Assembly: GCF_041296265.1 (NCBI RefSeq)
Contig: NC_091693.1
Span: 7,163,001-7,227,000, forward strand
Length of the DNA stretch: 64,000 nt
Direction: 5' to 3'
From: Equus caballus
Taxonomy: Eukaryota; Chordata; Mammalia; Perissodactyla; Equidae
Part shown: in pieces, positions 14,901-24,400 of the stretch
How positions within the stretch are numbered: position 1 is the stretch's first letter
Layout of the letters: every line of letters starts with the position of its first letter
Notes under the pieces: model-generated
The model's database searches: none
What the model was told of the DNA's origin: nothing
Seen by the model: the letters and a program-made list of their open reading frames with translations, nothing else
Made by a program: the position numbers and the translations under genes

Positions 14901-17900
14901 TCCTGCGGTTGTGGACCACGGAGCCCCATCTCCCACACCTCCTGCCTCCAGCCTCCCACTGTCTCCTCGGATCCTGGTCCCCCCTTCCCTCCCAGCCAGG
15001 CCTCTGTTGGGCCCCATCTCTCGGCCTCCCACCTTCTTCCCTCCACGTCTCCTCCCCTCCCCCCACACCCTGGGCACCCACCTTTGGCTTCCAGCCCTCC
15101 TCCCTGGCCTTGGTCCCGCCCCTCCCAGCCGGGTACCCTCCCCTCACCTCGGGGTCGCGCGCCCTTCAGCAGCACGCGCACCAGGTCGGGCACGTCGAAG
15201 TAGGCGGCGTAGTGAAGCGCGTTCATGTTGGTCCAGCGGCTGCGCAGGGTCACGTCGGCGCCCAGGGCCAGCAGCTGCTGCGAGAGGCGCACGGCCGCCG
15301 CCGGGTCCCCTGCGCGACAGCCCCGGTCAGCTTGCATCCCCTCCTCCAGAGCGTGGGCCCAGGGCCTTAGGGACTGTACTTGGGGTCTCAGGCTGAGGGG
15401 TCAGGGTGGAGGTCTGCAGGCTGGGGTTCTGGGTGGTAATGAGGGTGTTGGGTCTAGGGGCCTGGGTTTTGGGGCTCATGGTTTGGGGGGGTTCAGGCCC
15501 TCACCGACTCCGTGGGCCCCAGCCTTGCACGCATAATGGAGCAGCGTCATGTCGGTCAGCCCGTCCCGATCATTCACATGGCAGCCTCGACGCAGAATCT
15601 GGGAGGACCAGGAGTCCAGGGAAGGTTACCCAAACGTGGGAGGGACCCCCGCCTCTCCCTGCCTGGCTTCCGGTGTTCTCACCTCATTGCCGATGACATC
15701 GATCTTGTGCTGGACTTGGGGCACCCACTGGCGCACAATGGCGAACAGCTCAGGGATGGTGGTCTGCGGGTCAAACAGAATCTCCTGGCAGGCCGGGTCA
15801 TTGGGGTCGAAGAAGGTGAAGGCTGGGGTGGTGAGAGGTCCAAGGTCACCCAAGGCAAGCTGGCACCCTCCTTCCATCCTGAGGCAGGGGGGCTCCAGGT
15901 CTTTGCCCTTAAGACCTTCTAATGCAGGGTCTCAAACTGGGGGCACATGGGCCACAGGCAACTTCTGTGTGTTGTACATGAGGTTTCAAAATCAGGAGGT
16001 TTCACATAAAAATCTGGACGCCCAGTGTGTCATGAAAGATTGGAAGATCAGGCAATTCCCATAGAACAGCGAGCCCCACCCCTTAAAACCCAAGTGTGGT
16101 AGGGAGGGCAGCATCCGCAGTCTGCATGCCCCGGGGTTGTGGGGCCCCCCACGGGGCTGCTCCTGCTCTAGCCACTGTTGCTCTGGCAGAATATTGGGCA
16201 CGCTTTGGGCAAATCGACAGAGTAAAACAAATTTAAAAGCCAGAAATCCCAGTTTTTAAGAAAAACCTCGAAAATTTTTTCAAATACTGTGCAATCCACA
16301 TCAAATCCATGGGCAGGATCTAACCTGTGGCCAGCTGGGGTGGTGCCCAGAGGAACTTCCATCTGCCCCCACTAGACTCGTGAGTGTTCTGTGTAGTGAC
16401 GTCAGCGCCCAAACAGGGCCTGGCACGCTGCAGGAGCTCAGGGCGTGTGTTGAATGAGTGAGTAAATGAAGGACGGGATGATCCAGAGCCCAGGGAAGTG
16501 CCGCACAGGAGGTGTCTCCAGGAATCAGCCTGTGTGCTCCTTTTAAAACCCCAGTCACAGCCCTCCCTGGCTCAGAACCCTGCCCTGGCTCCTGTCACAC
16601 TCAGAGCCCCGCGGCCCACAGGCCCTGCACAAACTGGCCTCATCTGTTCTCTGCCCTCCCCCCTCCCTCAGTCCCCTCCAGCTACACTGTTCTCCTTCTG
16701 TCCTTCCAACGCACCAGGCAAATTCCTGTCTCGGGGACTTTGCACTTGCTGTTCTTGCCTGGGACAGTCTTCCCTCTGATCTTCTCAAGACTTCACAGGT
16801 CTTTGCTGGAATGTCACCTCTTCAGAGAGGCCTCCCCAGATTGCTCTGTCTAAATCAGCACCTTGCCCGGCTCCATCTCCCACCCTTTTCATTCCTTTAA
16901 TCACAGCGCACATCACCACTAAACTCGTTTACTCCTTCCTCCCTCCCTCTTTTTCTTCTCTCTTCCTTCCTTCCTCACTCGTCTCCCTCACTAGGATGCA
17001 AGCCCTGTTCCCAGCCTGCCTTGTTCTCTCCTTGGTCCCCAGGGCCCAGCCTGCAGCAGGTGCTCGGTCCAGCTCAGCTGAATTCAAGTACAAATTCAAT
17101 AAGCAAATCCGTGATTTCCTCTTGGAGTCCGCCTTAGCCCTCCCTCTCTCCTGACCACATTTCCAGGTTCCATCACATTCTGTGACCAATCCGGCTTGTT
17201 CCAAGGGGGGGGGGGGGGGGGCGGGAAGCAGGGGGAGGCAGCCCAGGCCCTCCGACTTGCCACCAGGCCACAGGCCCAAGCCACATCCAGCTGCATTTCC
17301 AAAGGAGATTTTCTGGTTTTCTGGGCTAGATCCCCTGCCCCAGACACCCAGATAACTTTCTCATTTTCCTATCAGCCTTAGGTCAACTTATAGCCTCTCT
17401 GACCCACCCCTAGTGGGTGACGCATCCTCAGATGCCATCCCTCCTGCCCTATCCTGGCAATGCCTACTCTCTGAACCTGGTACCTAGTTTCTGAACCTCA
17501 CAGCTGCTGGGGATTCCCAGCCAATATCTTCTAAAAGCCCCTCATATATCCAACTCCGGCTGAGCCCCACCCTCTCTACCTAGTAGCCAGAGGGAGCTTT
17601 TAAATATATAAATCAGACCACCACTCCTCTACTTTTAAACTCCCCCTCAAGTGCTCTCCCCATCACACTTAGAGTATATCCAAAGTCCTCACTATGGCCT
17701 TTAAGGCCCTTCCAGATCTAGCCATTGCCAACCTCTCACCTCAATTTCAATCACTCCCTAAGTGCAGCTCCATGCGCTTCTTGCTGTTCCAAGCTCAGTC
17801 CTGCCTCAGGGCCTTTGCACTTGCTGCTCTCTGCCTGGAACTCTCTTTCTCCAGCTCTCCTATGGCTGATTCCTCCTCATGCTCTGAGTCTCAGCCTAAA

Positions 17901-18972
17901 TGCAACCCCATCAGAAAGACCCACCCTGACCACTCTGTCTCAAGTTGCTGCCCTCTAGCCATTTTCTCTTATATGTCCGTCTTTTCTTTCTTTCACAGCT
18001 CTCAATCCCTCTGAATTTAGCTGATGTATTTATCTGTTCACTTATTGAGGCTCTCCTCTCCTGAGAGCGGGGCTCATGCCTGGACTGCTCACTGCTAAAT
18101 CTCTATTGCCCAGCGTCAGGCTTGTCCCTCAGTAGCAGCAATGGATAAATACTGCTTGGGGAATGATCAGACACTTTCCGTTTCCCCAAGAGGCCACCCT
18201 CAGCCCCACAGCCTTCTGCCTCAGAGCCTTTACTCATGGGGTTACCTCTCCTGGGACCCCTTTCCTCCGACCCTTCCCTGGTTAACCCCCAGCTCTTCAT
18301 TAGCTGTCCCTCAAATGCGACCTCCTCAGAGAAATCATGTCTGAAAGAGCTCTGGCAGCATCCCGTTCTTGGCAAGCACAATTCTCATCACGTCTTATAA
18401 TTATATATTTATACTATAGTTTTATACTGATTTGTGTGGTCATTATTGAGGTCTGTGAGTTCCCTCAGGGCAAAGACTGGGTCTGTCTTGCTCCGTGCTG
18501 TTCCCCCAGCTCCTAGCACAGAGCCAGGTGCATAGCAGTCTTTCAACAAATGTTTGTTGAATGACTAAATGATTGAATGATGCATCATAAATCAAAGATT
18601 AGGATTATTCCAACTCCATTCTCCAAAGGGTGAATGAATGAATTAAAGAAAGGGAGTGCAGAATCCAAGGGCTCAGCAGCCAAGACGCCTCAGACCACCT
18701 TCAAATACCCCAGTACCCTCCCACCATCACCACTAGCAGAGCTCAGCCCAACCTCCCTGGCCATCCAAGGCTCCAGGCCAGATTCCAGGGCGGGGAAGGT
18801 GGTTACCGTAGTCCTTGGGGAGGGGGGCAGGTGCCGAGGGGTGCACAACAGGCTTCTGCCGGCGCTCTTGGGTGGGGCTGGGGGCCTCGGGGACGGGCTC
18901 ATCCTCTTCCTCCTCTTCTTCCTCCTCCCCCCTGGGCGGCGGGGCCATTGGAGCGGGATCTGTCTTAGTCAT
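8991..18972 (-). CDS. CLIP3: CLIP3 (CLIPR-59), complete CDS
   Basis: Thirteen coding exons: 18807-18972, 15683-15822, 15505-15598, 15148-15309, 14623-14741, 13471-13707, 11159-11294, 10885-11013, 10317-10460, 10125-10248, 9858-9922, 9417-9489 and 8991-9045. They sum to 1,644 nt, i.e. 547 aa plus stop, the length I recall for human, and all introns are GT-AG. The protein opens [15 protein letters not shown] with a glutamate run. Ankyrin repeats lie at about 117-227 ([33 protein letters not shown]). Two CAP-Gly domains carry GKNDG (333-337) and GKHDG (455-459). A separate 55-nt last coding exon gives the tail [17 protein letters not shown] with C534/C535. Known role: a trans-Golgi/endosome and plasma-membrane-associated protein held by palmitoylation of that cysteine pair, acting in endosome-TGN traffic and AKT/GLUT4 signalling. 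Confidence 0.98.
9540..9720. repeat. short degenerate repeat in CLIP3 intron
   Basis: Units resembling ccacattcncaatancca followed by cctggacc recur at about 9580, 9608 and 9625 in the intron between 9490 and 9857. The copies are diverged. Confidence 0.4.
10585..10830. repeat. ~70-bp repeat, three to four copies
   Basis: Within the CLIP3 intron 10461-10884, gggcctgaggggaaactgag-like blocks begin at about 10654, 10723 and 10793 (69-70 bp apart). Each is preceded by ctctaaaa/cctaaaatcc-type sequence. A weaker fourth unit lies near 10590. Confidence 0.65.
11380..11795 (+). repeat. MIR SINE split by a DNA transposon
   Basis: The left part has MIR core features (tgtatgacttaacctcactg and gcctcaatggcctcatctgt). 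The right part resumes after the insertion with the MIR tail (ctctcagaacagggcctgg). The insertion is the element at about 11512-11723. Confidence 0.7.
11512..11723. mobile_element. short non-autonomous DNA transposon (hAT/MER-type)
   Basis: The inverted ends cctgtcca (from 11521) and ggacagg (to 11720) bracket an imperfect palindrome with gccacatgtggc-like arms around an AT-rich centre. The family is mammal-wide; I cannot name the exact Repbase entry, and I could not fix its target duplication. Confidence 0.6.
11796..12440. repeat. cluster of MIR SINE remnants
   Basis: Plus-oriented MIR pieces (gcctcagtttcctctgg near 11825, gcctcagttccttgtctg near 11965, and one near 12330) flank an antisense MIR at about 12045-12285 (ccattttatagatgaagaaa). 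They fill the CLIP3 intron 11295-13470 together with the following L2. Confidence 0.65.
12490..12935 (+). repeat. L2 LINE 3'-end fragment
   Basis: This matches the L2 3' region in sense orientation: cagacatcacctcctcagagaagccttc, given here only in part (tcacctcctcagagaagcc), then tttattgtctctcc and an aactccgtgagagc block. Confidence 0.65.
14320..14460 (+). repeat. MIR SINE
   Basis: Core features are tgcctcagtttccccacta and the tail atgctaaataaatgtcagct, in the CLIP3 intron 13708-14622. Confidence 0.7.
15920..16345. repeat. old DNA-transposon-like repeat
   Basis: The segment runs from gggtctcaaactgggggcac to ggatctaacctgtggccagc and includes atcaggaggtttcacat and tactgtgcaatccacat. It resembles a mammal-wide hAT-type MER element, but the family is not certain. 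Confidence 0.4.
16540..18590 (+). repeat. three L2 LINE 3'-end fragments in CLIP3 intron 1
   Basis: Sense L2 pieces lie at about 16540-17100, 17560-18135 and 18150-18590. Each shows the ggcctttgcacttgctg-type block, a cctcagagaggcct-type block and, in the last, an acaaatgtttgttgaatga tail. They fill the intron between coding exons 1 and 2. Confidence 0.75.
17205..17221 (+). repeat. poly-G tract
   Basis: A run of 17 G residues in the CLIP3 intron. Its length may be imprecise in sequencing. Confidence 0.8.
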
Positions 18973-19030
18973 GGTCCTCGGTGGGCCTCGGGGGGCGGAC
19001 GCAGAGTTGGGGGCGGCCTTCAGGCAAATC
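18973..19030 (-). other. CLIP3: CLIP3 5' UTR in exon 2
   Basis: A minus-strand acceptor (ctctgcctccag) ends at 19031, so the start-codon exon carries about 58 nt of 5' UTR. A strong donor (GAG|gtaagg) at 19333-19334 suggests a non-coding first exon beginning at 19335 and running to roughly 19450-19490. Confidence 0.6.
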
Positions 19031-19493
19031 CTGGAGGCAGAGGTCAGCTAGAGAGGGCGCTCCACAGGCTCCGAGATCTGAGCCCCTAAAAGCTCTCAGG
19101 GCCCCACGCCCCCAGCTTTGGAATTTGGGCAATCCCATGGACGCCCGTTACCCATCAGAGGACCCCGTATGTGGGCCCACTGTCTACCACTCCCCCCAGG
19201 CCCAGCCCCCCATTCTTCTTCTCCCGCGTCAGGCCCCTCAGTCTAGGACGCCCCCTCCCCGGGTTTGTTTATCTCGGGATGCAGGATGCTTCGCCCCTCC
19301 CCTTTTCCGCGGGCGTCCCCTCTACCCACCTTACCTCGGGCCAACGGGGCTGGAGACCAAAGCTGAGACTGGGGAGACAGGAGTAATGGGTGTCAGTGTC
19401 GGGGAAAGTGACGGGAGAAGAGAGGGAGACAGAGAGAAGGGGACGAGGCCCAGACGCCGACGGGGGATGGGATTGGAGAGGGAGGGGCGCTGA

Positions 19494-19507
19494 CAGCGCA
19501 TGCGCTG
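19494..19507. promoter_or_regulatory. CLIP3: NRF1-type palindrome in CLIP3 promoter
   Basis: The perfect palindrome cagcgcatgcgctg contains the NRF1 core GCGCATGCGC. It lies within GC-rich DNA immediately upstream of the proposed non-coding exon 1, as expected for a TATA-less neuronal or housekeeping promoter. Confidence 0.65.
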
Positions 19508-21489
19508 TGTTACCCCCAACCAGGCGCGGGGGCGGAGATACTGGGAGGCTGCTCACATTGATGAAAAGGCTGGAGGCAGCGACGGGAAGGGGATAGACAC
19601 GGAGGATGGGGAGAGGAAGAAGAGATAGCCACGAAGGATGTGAGACGTGGAGACAGGAGAGAGATGAAGCAGGCACAAGGGCAAAAAAAAAGGGATGGGA
19701 CAGCGGGCGCCGTTCTTTTCGTCCATCTCCCTGTGACAGAGCCTTCCCGCAGGCCTGCAAACCAGGGCAGTGAGGGCAGGGGTTCAGGGGTGTGGTGGTG
19801 ATAGGTGCTTCCTCTCTCTGAGATCTCACACCTGGCCCCTTCTCCATGCTCGCCCTATGTAAGGGATGTCTCAGAGGAAGGATTTCCTAGACACTCTCAT
19901 AAGCACTTACCAGGCCCAGAGAAGTTAAACCACTTGCCCGAGGGCACACAACAAGTAGGTGATGGGGCAAAGACTTGAATCTCAGCTGCCTGGCTGCAGA
20001 GTCCGGGCTTTTAATCACCATGCTACACGGCTGTAGCAGTGTCTAGGGGATAGATCTGCCAATGGACCCCTCCAACCCTCTTGAAACCTCTCCCTCCCCG
20101 GGAAAAGCCTCCTGGAGCCGGCCCAGGCCTTCCTGGCTCCATCATCCTGGCTTGGTTGTCACACCTGGTTGGCTGTGGCCTGAACTGCCCACAATCGACC
20201 TGGCTTGAACAGGGCTGGGAGACGGCCTTCCACCCCTCATCCTTCTAATGCGCAGGCCCAGTAGCTCCATCTCCAAAATATTTCCAGAATTTCATCCCTC
20301 ATCCCCGACCCCAGGCCCTCATCCTGGTCCATCCTTCAACTTCTCCCACCTGGACTATGGCAACAGCCTACTCCCTGTTCCTCCCCCCCCCCCCCCTCCA
20401 GTCTGCTCCCTGTACGCAGCCACAGGGACCCAGTAATCCTATCCTGTCAGGACCGTCCTCAACTTAGAGGTAGCTGCTTGCTGTACCTCACTCCAGGTAA
20501 AAGCCAATGTTCTCAACCACAGCCCACAAGACCCTATGTGAACTTTCCCATCAGCTCTTCAATCTCACCTCCTCTCACTCTCCCCCAACCATACTGGCCT
20601 CCTTGCTCTTCCTCACCCCAGGACCTTTGCACTAGCTGTTCCTTCTGCCTGGAATGCTCCTCCCCCAGATGCCTGCTTCTCTCTCTCCTCTCTTTTGGGC
20701 TTTTACTTATTGATGCCTTTTCAATGAGACCTTCTCTGCTCTTTTTATCTAAAATTGCATCCTCCTCACCCCCGACACACACACTCACTCCTTCCCTGCT
20801 TTAGTTTTCTCCATAGCAACACTGCCCTCCTCCAGCTGACACCTAGATGTTGGGCATTTGCAGGGGCTGTTCTTCTCCCTGGAACATCCAGCCCACGTGC
20901 CTTCCAGGGCAGCTCCTTCTCATCATCCAGGTCTCTCCTCCAACATCGTCTCCTTAGAGCATCATCCTCCCAGCACCCCCCCACCCCGCCCCACCCCGTT
21001 ACATCTTCATTCAGTCTTTAGGGCACTTATCACAATCTCAGATTATCTTGTTTATTAGTTTACTAGTTCATCTTCCACTCAGGCAGAATGCGAGCACCAT
21101 GAGGGCAAGATTTTGCCAGCTGTGTCCACCGCTGTGTCCCCAGCTTGGCACCAGACCTGGCAAGGGGTAGGAGGGGCTCTTTAGAAGCAGGTCCAACTCT
21201 CCCCAACCAACCAACCCTTGTCCTGCTCTGAGGCTGTTTTACTGACGGCAAAGATGCAAGCTGGAGGTGGGAGGGACTTGGTGTCCAAGGGAATTGGGAC
21301 TGACGGGGGTCTTGGGCCCAGATTGGCCCTAAGGTTCAGGGGGTCCCTAGGTGGGAGTGGTGGGAGTCAGGCCCTGAGGGAGGCGCTGCTGTGCCCCAGG
21401 CATGGTGGGGCTGGGCCAAGCCCATGTGTGATATGTCTCTCTTCCTCTGTCTTCTGTCATCTGTCCCGCGACATTATCTGTCTTGGCCC
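19508..21489. other. CLIP3-THAP8 intergenic region
   Basis: No gene is seen. It contains a purine-rich flank (19550-19700), an antisense MIR (about 19875-20035, cttgcccgagggcacacaac), and sense L2 fragments (about 20240-20830 and 20840-21180) with a poly-C tract near 20385-20397. The end nearest THAP8 should hold the THAP8 3' UTR. Confidence 0.6.
21051..21056 (-). terminator. THAP8: candidate THAP8 poly(A) signal
   Basis: AATAAA on the minus strand, 434 nt past the THAP8 stop. I found no other AATAAA between it and the stop. It lies within an L2 fragment, so the signal may be transposon-derived. Confidence 0.45.
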
Positions 21490-24400
21490 TTATGCACTAG
21501 GGGTCTGAGTGTCCCGAAGCTCAGGCATGGCGTCCACTGTGGGAGGTGCAGGGCCTTGGGCGAGGACCACAGCTATGTCAGACCCTCCGCAGATGACGGT
21601 GAAGGCTTGGGATTCCTCTGGTCCAGGGAGCTGGGCCGTCCCAGGCAAAGAAGTGGCAGAGATGGAGGACACAGTGGGGAGTGAGAGGAGGGAAGGAAAA
21701 AGGGAGCGGGGAGAAATGGTGAGGAACAGGGAGGCCGAGGTGGGAGGGGGTATCAGGAAAGAGAGAGAGATGTGGGCAGAGAAAGATATGGGGAGACAGG
21801 GAAGCAGATGTGAGAGCAAGAGAGACATTCACAGGGCAATAAAGAGGTATGGGGAAAGAGGGAGAGAGGTGTGGGGGGAGAGAGACATGGAGAGACAGAG
21901 AAGGGGGATAGGAGAAATGCAGGGGCAGAGAGACAAGGCCACAGATAGGGGAGACACAGGAAGATGCAGATGAAGAGAGACATGGGCAAATGGGGAGACA
22001 GATGGGAGGACGGAGATGAGGGTCAGAAAGACAAAGACGAATGTGGGGGAGAGAGGAGGAGATTGAGAGACAGGGACCGAATGGGGGTAGGGGAGGCAGA
22101 AAGAGACACTGTCAGCCCAGGGGCCCTGGGAGACTCCATAAGAGCCCCAGGCCTGAGACTGAGCTCTGTCCTTGCCCAACTGGATGCCCCTCTTGTGCCC
22201 CAGTGTGGTTCAGGCCACGGTCTCACACATAAAGCCTCCAGGGGCAGCTACACTGCAGCTCCAGCTGACTGCTACTCTCTGGGAATATGAACCCATTGCT
22301 GCCGGCTCTGCTGATCTGCCTTCAGGAAAGACAGAAATTATTTTAAGACGTTGTTGAGGCCGAAAAAATCTTATCCGTGGGCCATGTCCAACCCACTGGC
22401 TGTCAGATTGAGACACTTAGCTACAGAGGGACTCTCGGGGGCTCTTTTCTGTGAAACCCCCTCCCACCTGTCTTGTCCAGGCAAGACGGAGAGCCCCCAG
22501 GGACCTCTAGCTTGGCCCTAGGGTTTTAAGCTGGGAAAAGGCCTGGTCAAACTTTGATTTTTAAAGACATGATACCTCTCTCTCTCCAAGAAAATATTCA
22601 GCAGTAAAATACAACGGGGCAAAAAGGCCTTGGAAAGGCCCCAGGAGACTCTAGCACAGGGGATTCAAACTCAAGCCCGACAGGGCCAGGCAGGGAGCTC
22701 TCCAAAGGACAGCACGGGCCTCCTCTGCTGCCAACCGCCTGCCTGGCTCTGAAGCCCGGCCCTGCAGTACCGGCTGCCTGACTCTGGGCAAGTTACTGGG
22801 CCATCCTGTGCCTCAGTGTTTTAATCTGGAAAATGGGGACAACACAGTATCAAGGCCTAGTGAGTTTTCAATAGTTATTAACTGTGTCTAGCAGGAAGTA
22901 ACCGCTCCTTAAATATTACTATTAATAAATGGAGCGGTCACTAATCAGCTCCGACCAGTAGCTGCTTGGCATCGCCAGATTGACTTTTTCCCAGAAAAGC
23001 CGGAAATCTGGAAACATGGGGGACGTGTTCTGCTTTCTCGACACCGGCCCTTAGTTTCAAGGGAGCCCCGCACCGCCGCACTCACCCCGCGCGCCAGACC
23101 CCGGCGCGCGCGCGCCACCAGCCTCTCCCCGCGCAGCTGCTGCGCCAGCTGCTCCAGGGCCTGCAGCTGCGCCCGGTGCCGCGCGTGCCGCCGCTGCAAC
23201 CTCCGCACCCGCCGCTGCAGCGCGCCCAGCGCCGCCCCCAGCCCGGCCCGGGGGTGCTGGGCGGCCACTCCGGTGCGCGGCCCTGCGGGGGCCGGGGCAA
23301 GGGCCACAGGGGTCAGGAACATGGTGGCTGCTGCCTCGGGGCCTCCAGATGCCGGTCCTAGCACCACGAGGTGTACAGGGCCAGGGGCCGGGACATCTGG
23401 ACCAGGGGAGAGGGGCGTGGTCTCCTGCGGAGGCGGAGGCACGCCCCCCTTCTCGGTGCTTCGGGAACTCCGCTGCCTCTGGAAGACAAGGCATGGGGCA
23501 GGGGGATGTCAGGGCTGGAGTGATGTCCGTGACTCAGAGGGGAGTTTCCTCAGGAGGGGAGGGCTGAGGGTCAGACTCCAGGAGGGACTTCCCTCAGGAG
23601 ACGAGGGCTGGGGATCAGACTCCACAGATCATTTCCCAGGTGGGGAAGGCTTGGGGTCAGGCTCCAGCAGTGGGACCTCCCGGCGCTCACCTTGGTGGGC
23701 GGCGCCCGGGAGAAGATGGAGGGCACCGCATCCGGCCGCAGGTAACGCACGCCCCAGCGCCACTGGAAGCATGAGGGCGTGAAGTGCTCGCTGCACAAGT
23801 GCTGGTGGCAGCTGGGCACCCAGTGCTCACGGCCCATGTGCCGCAGCCAGGCCTGCAGCCGGGGGCCATCCTTCAGTGGGAACCTGTGGGGGTGGTGGGG
23901 TTAGCAATATCAGGTCGAACCCCACCTCTCCCTGAGAACACTCACACCTGGAGGTCCCCAGGCTGCAAACTTCTGCCTCCCCTAGGCCAGAAACTGGCCC
24001 TGCCTCCCACCCAGGCTCTCTCTACCTCCAACCCACAGCCCATCCTTGGCTCCACCTTTTAAACACCCAGCGTCAGCCACCTTTCCCACGCCCCGCCCCC
24101 CCGCCCCGCGCCTCCTCTCCAGGCTGCAGCCTCTCCTGGCTGGGTTTTAGCAGCAGCCCCCTTCCTAGTCTCCTTGCCCAAGGCCACTCTCCCTTTCTCC
24201 CCGGTCTGTTCCTCCGTGTGAACTGAGGGAGTAGCTGACAAAATCAGACAAATCTAGGATGTGAGAGATTCCACATTCGTGGGGTGGAGTTATAGGTTAA
24301 AGGAGATTTAAGAAACATCACCCCCAAATGCAAACGTGGACCTCACGTGCAACAAACCATTCTGTAAAAAGACATTTTAACAGTTGCGGAAAACTGAACG

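Noticed and set aside
19269-19847. 192-codon minus-strand open frame upstream of CLIP3
   Set aside because: Overlaps the promoter and a purine/pyrimidine-rich tract; serine/proline low complexity and no recognisable domain.
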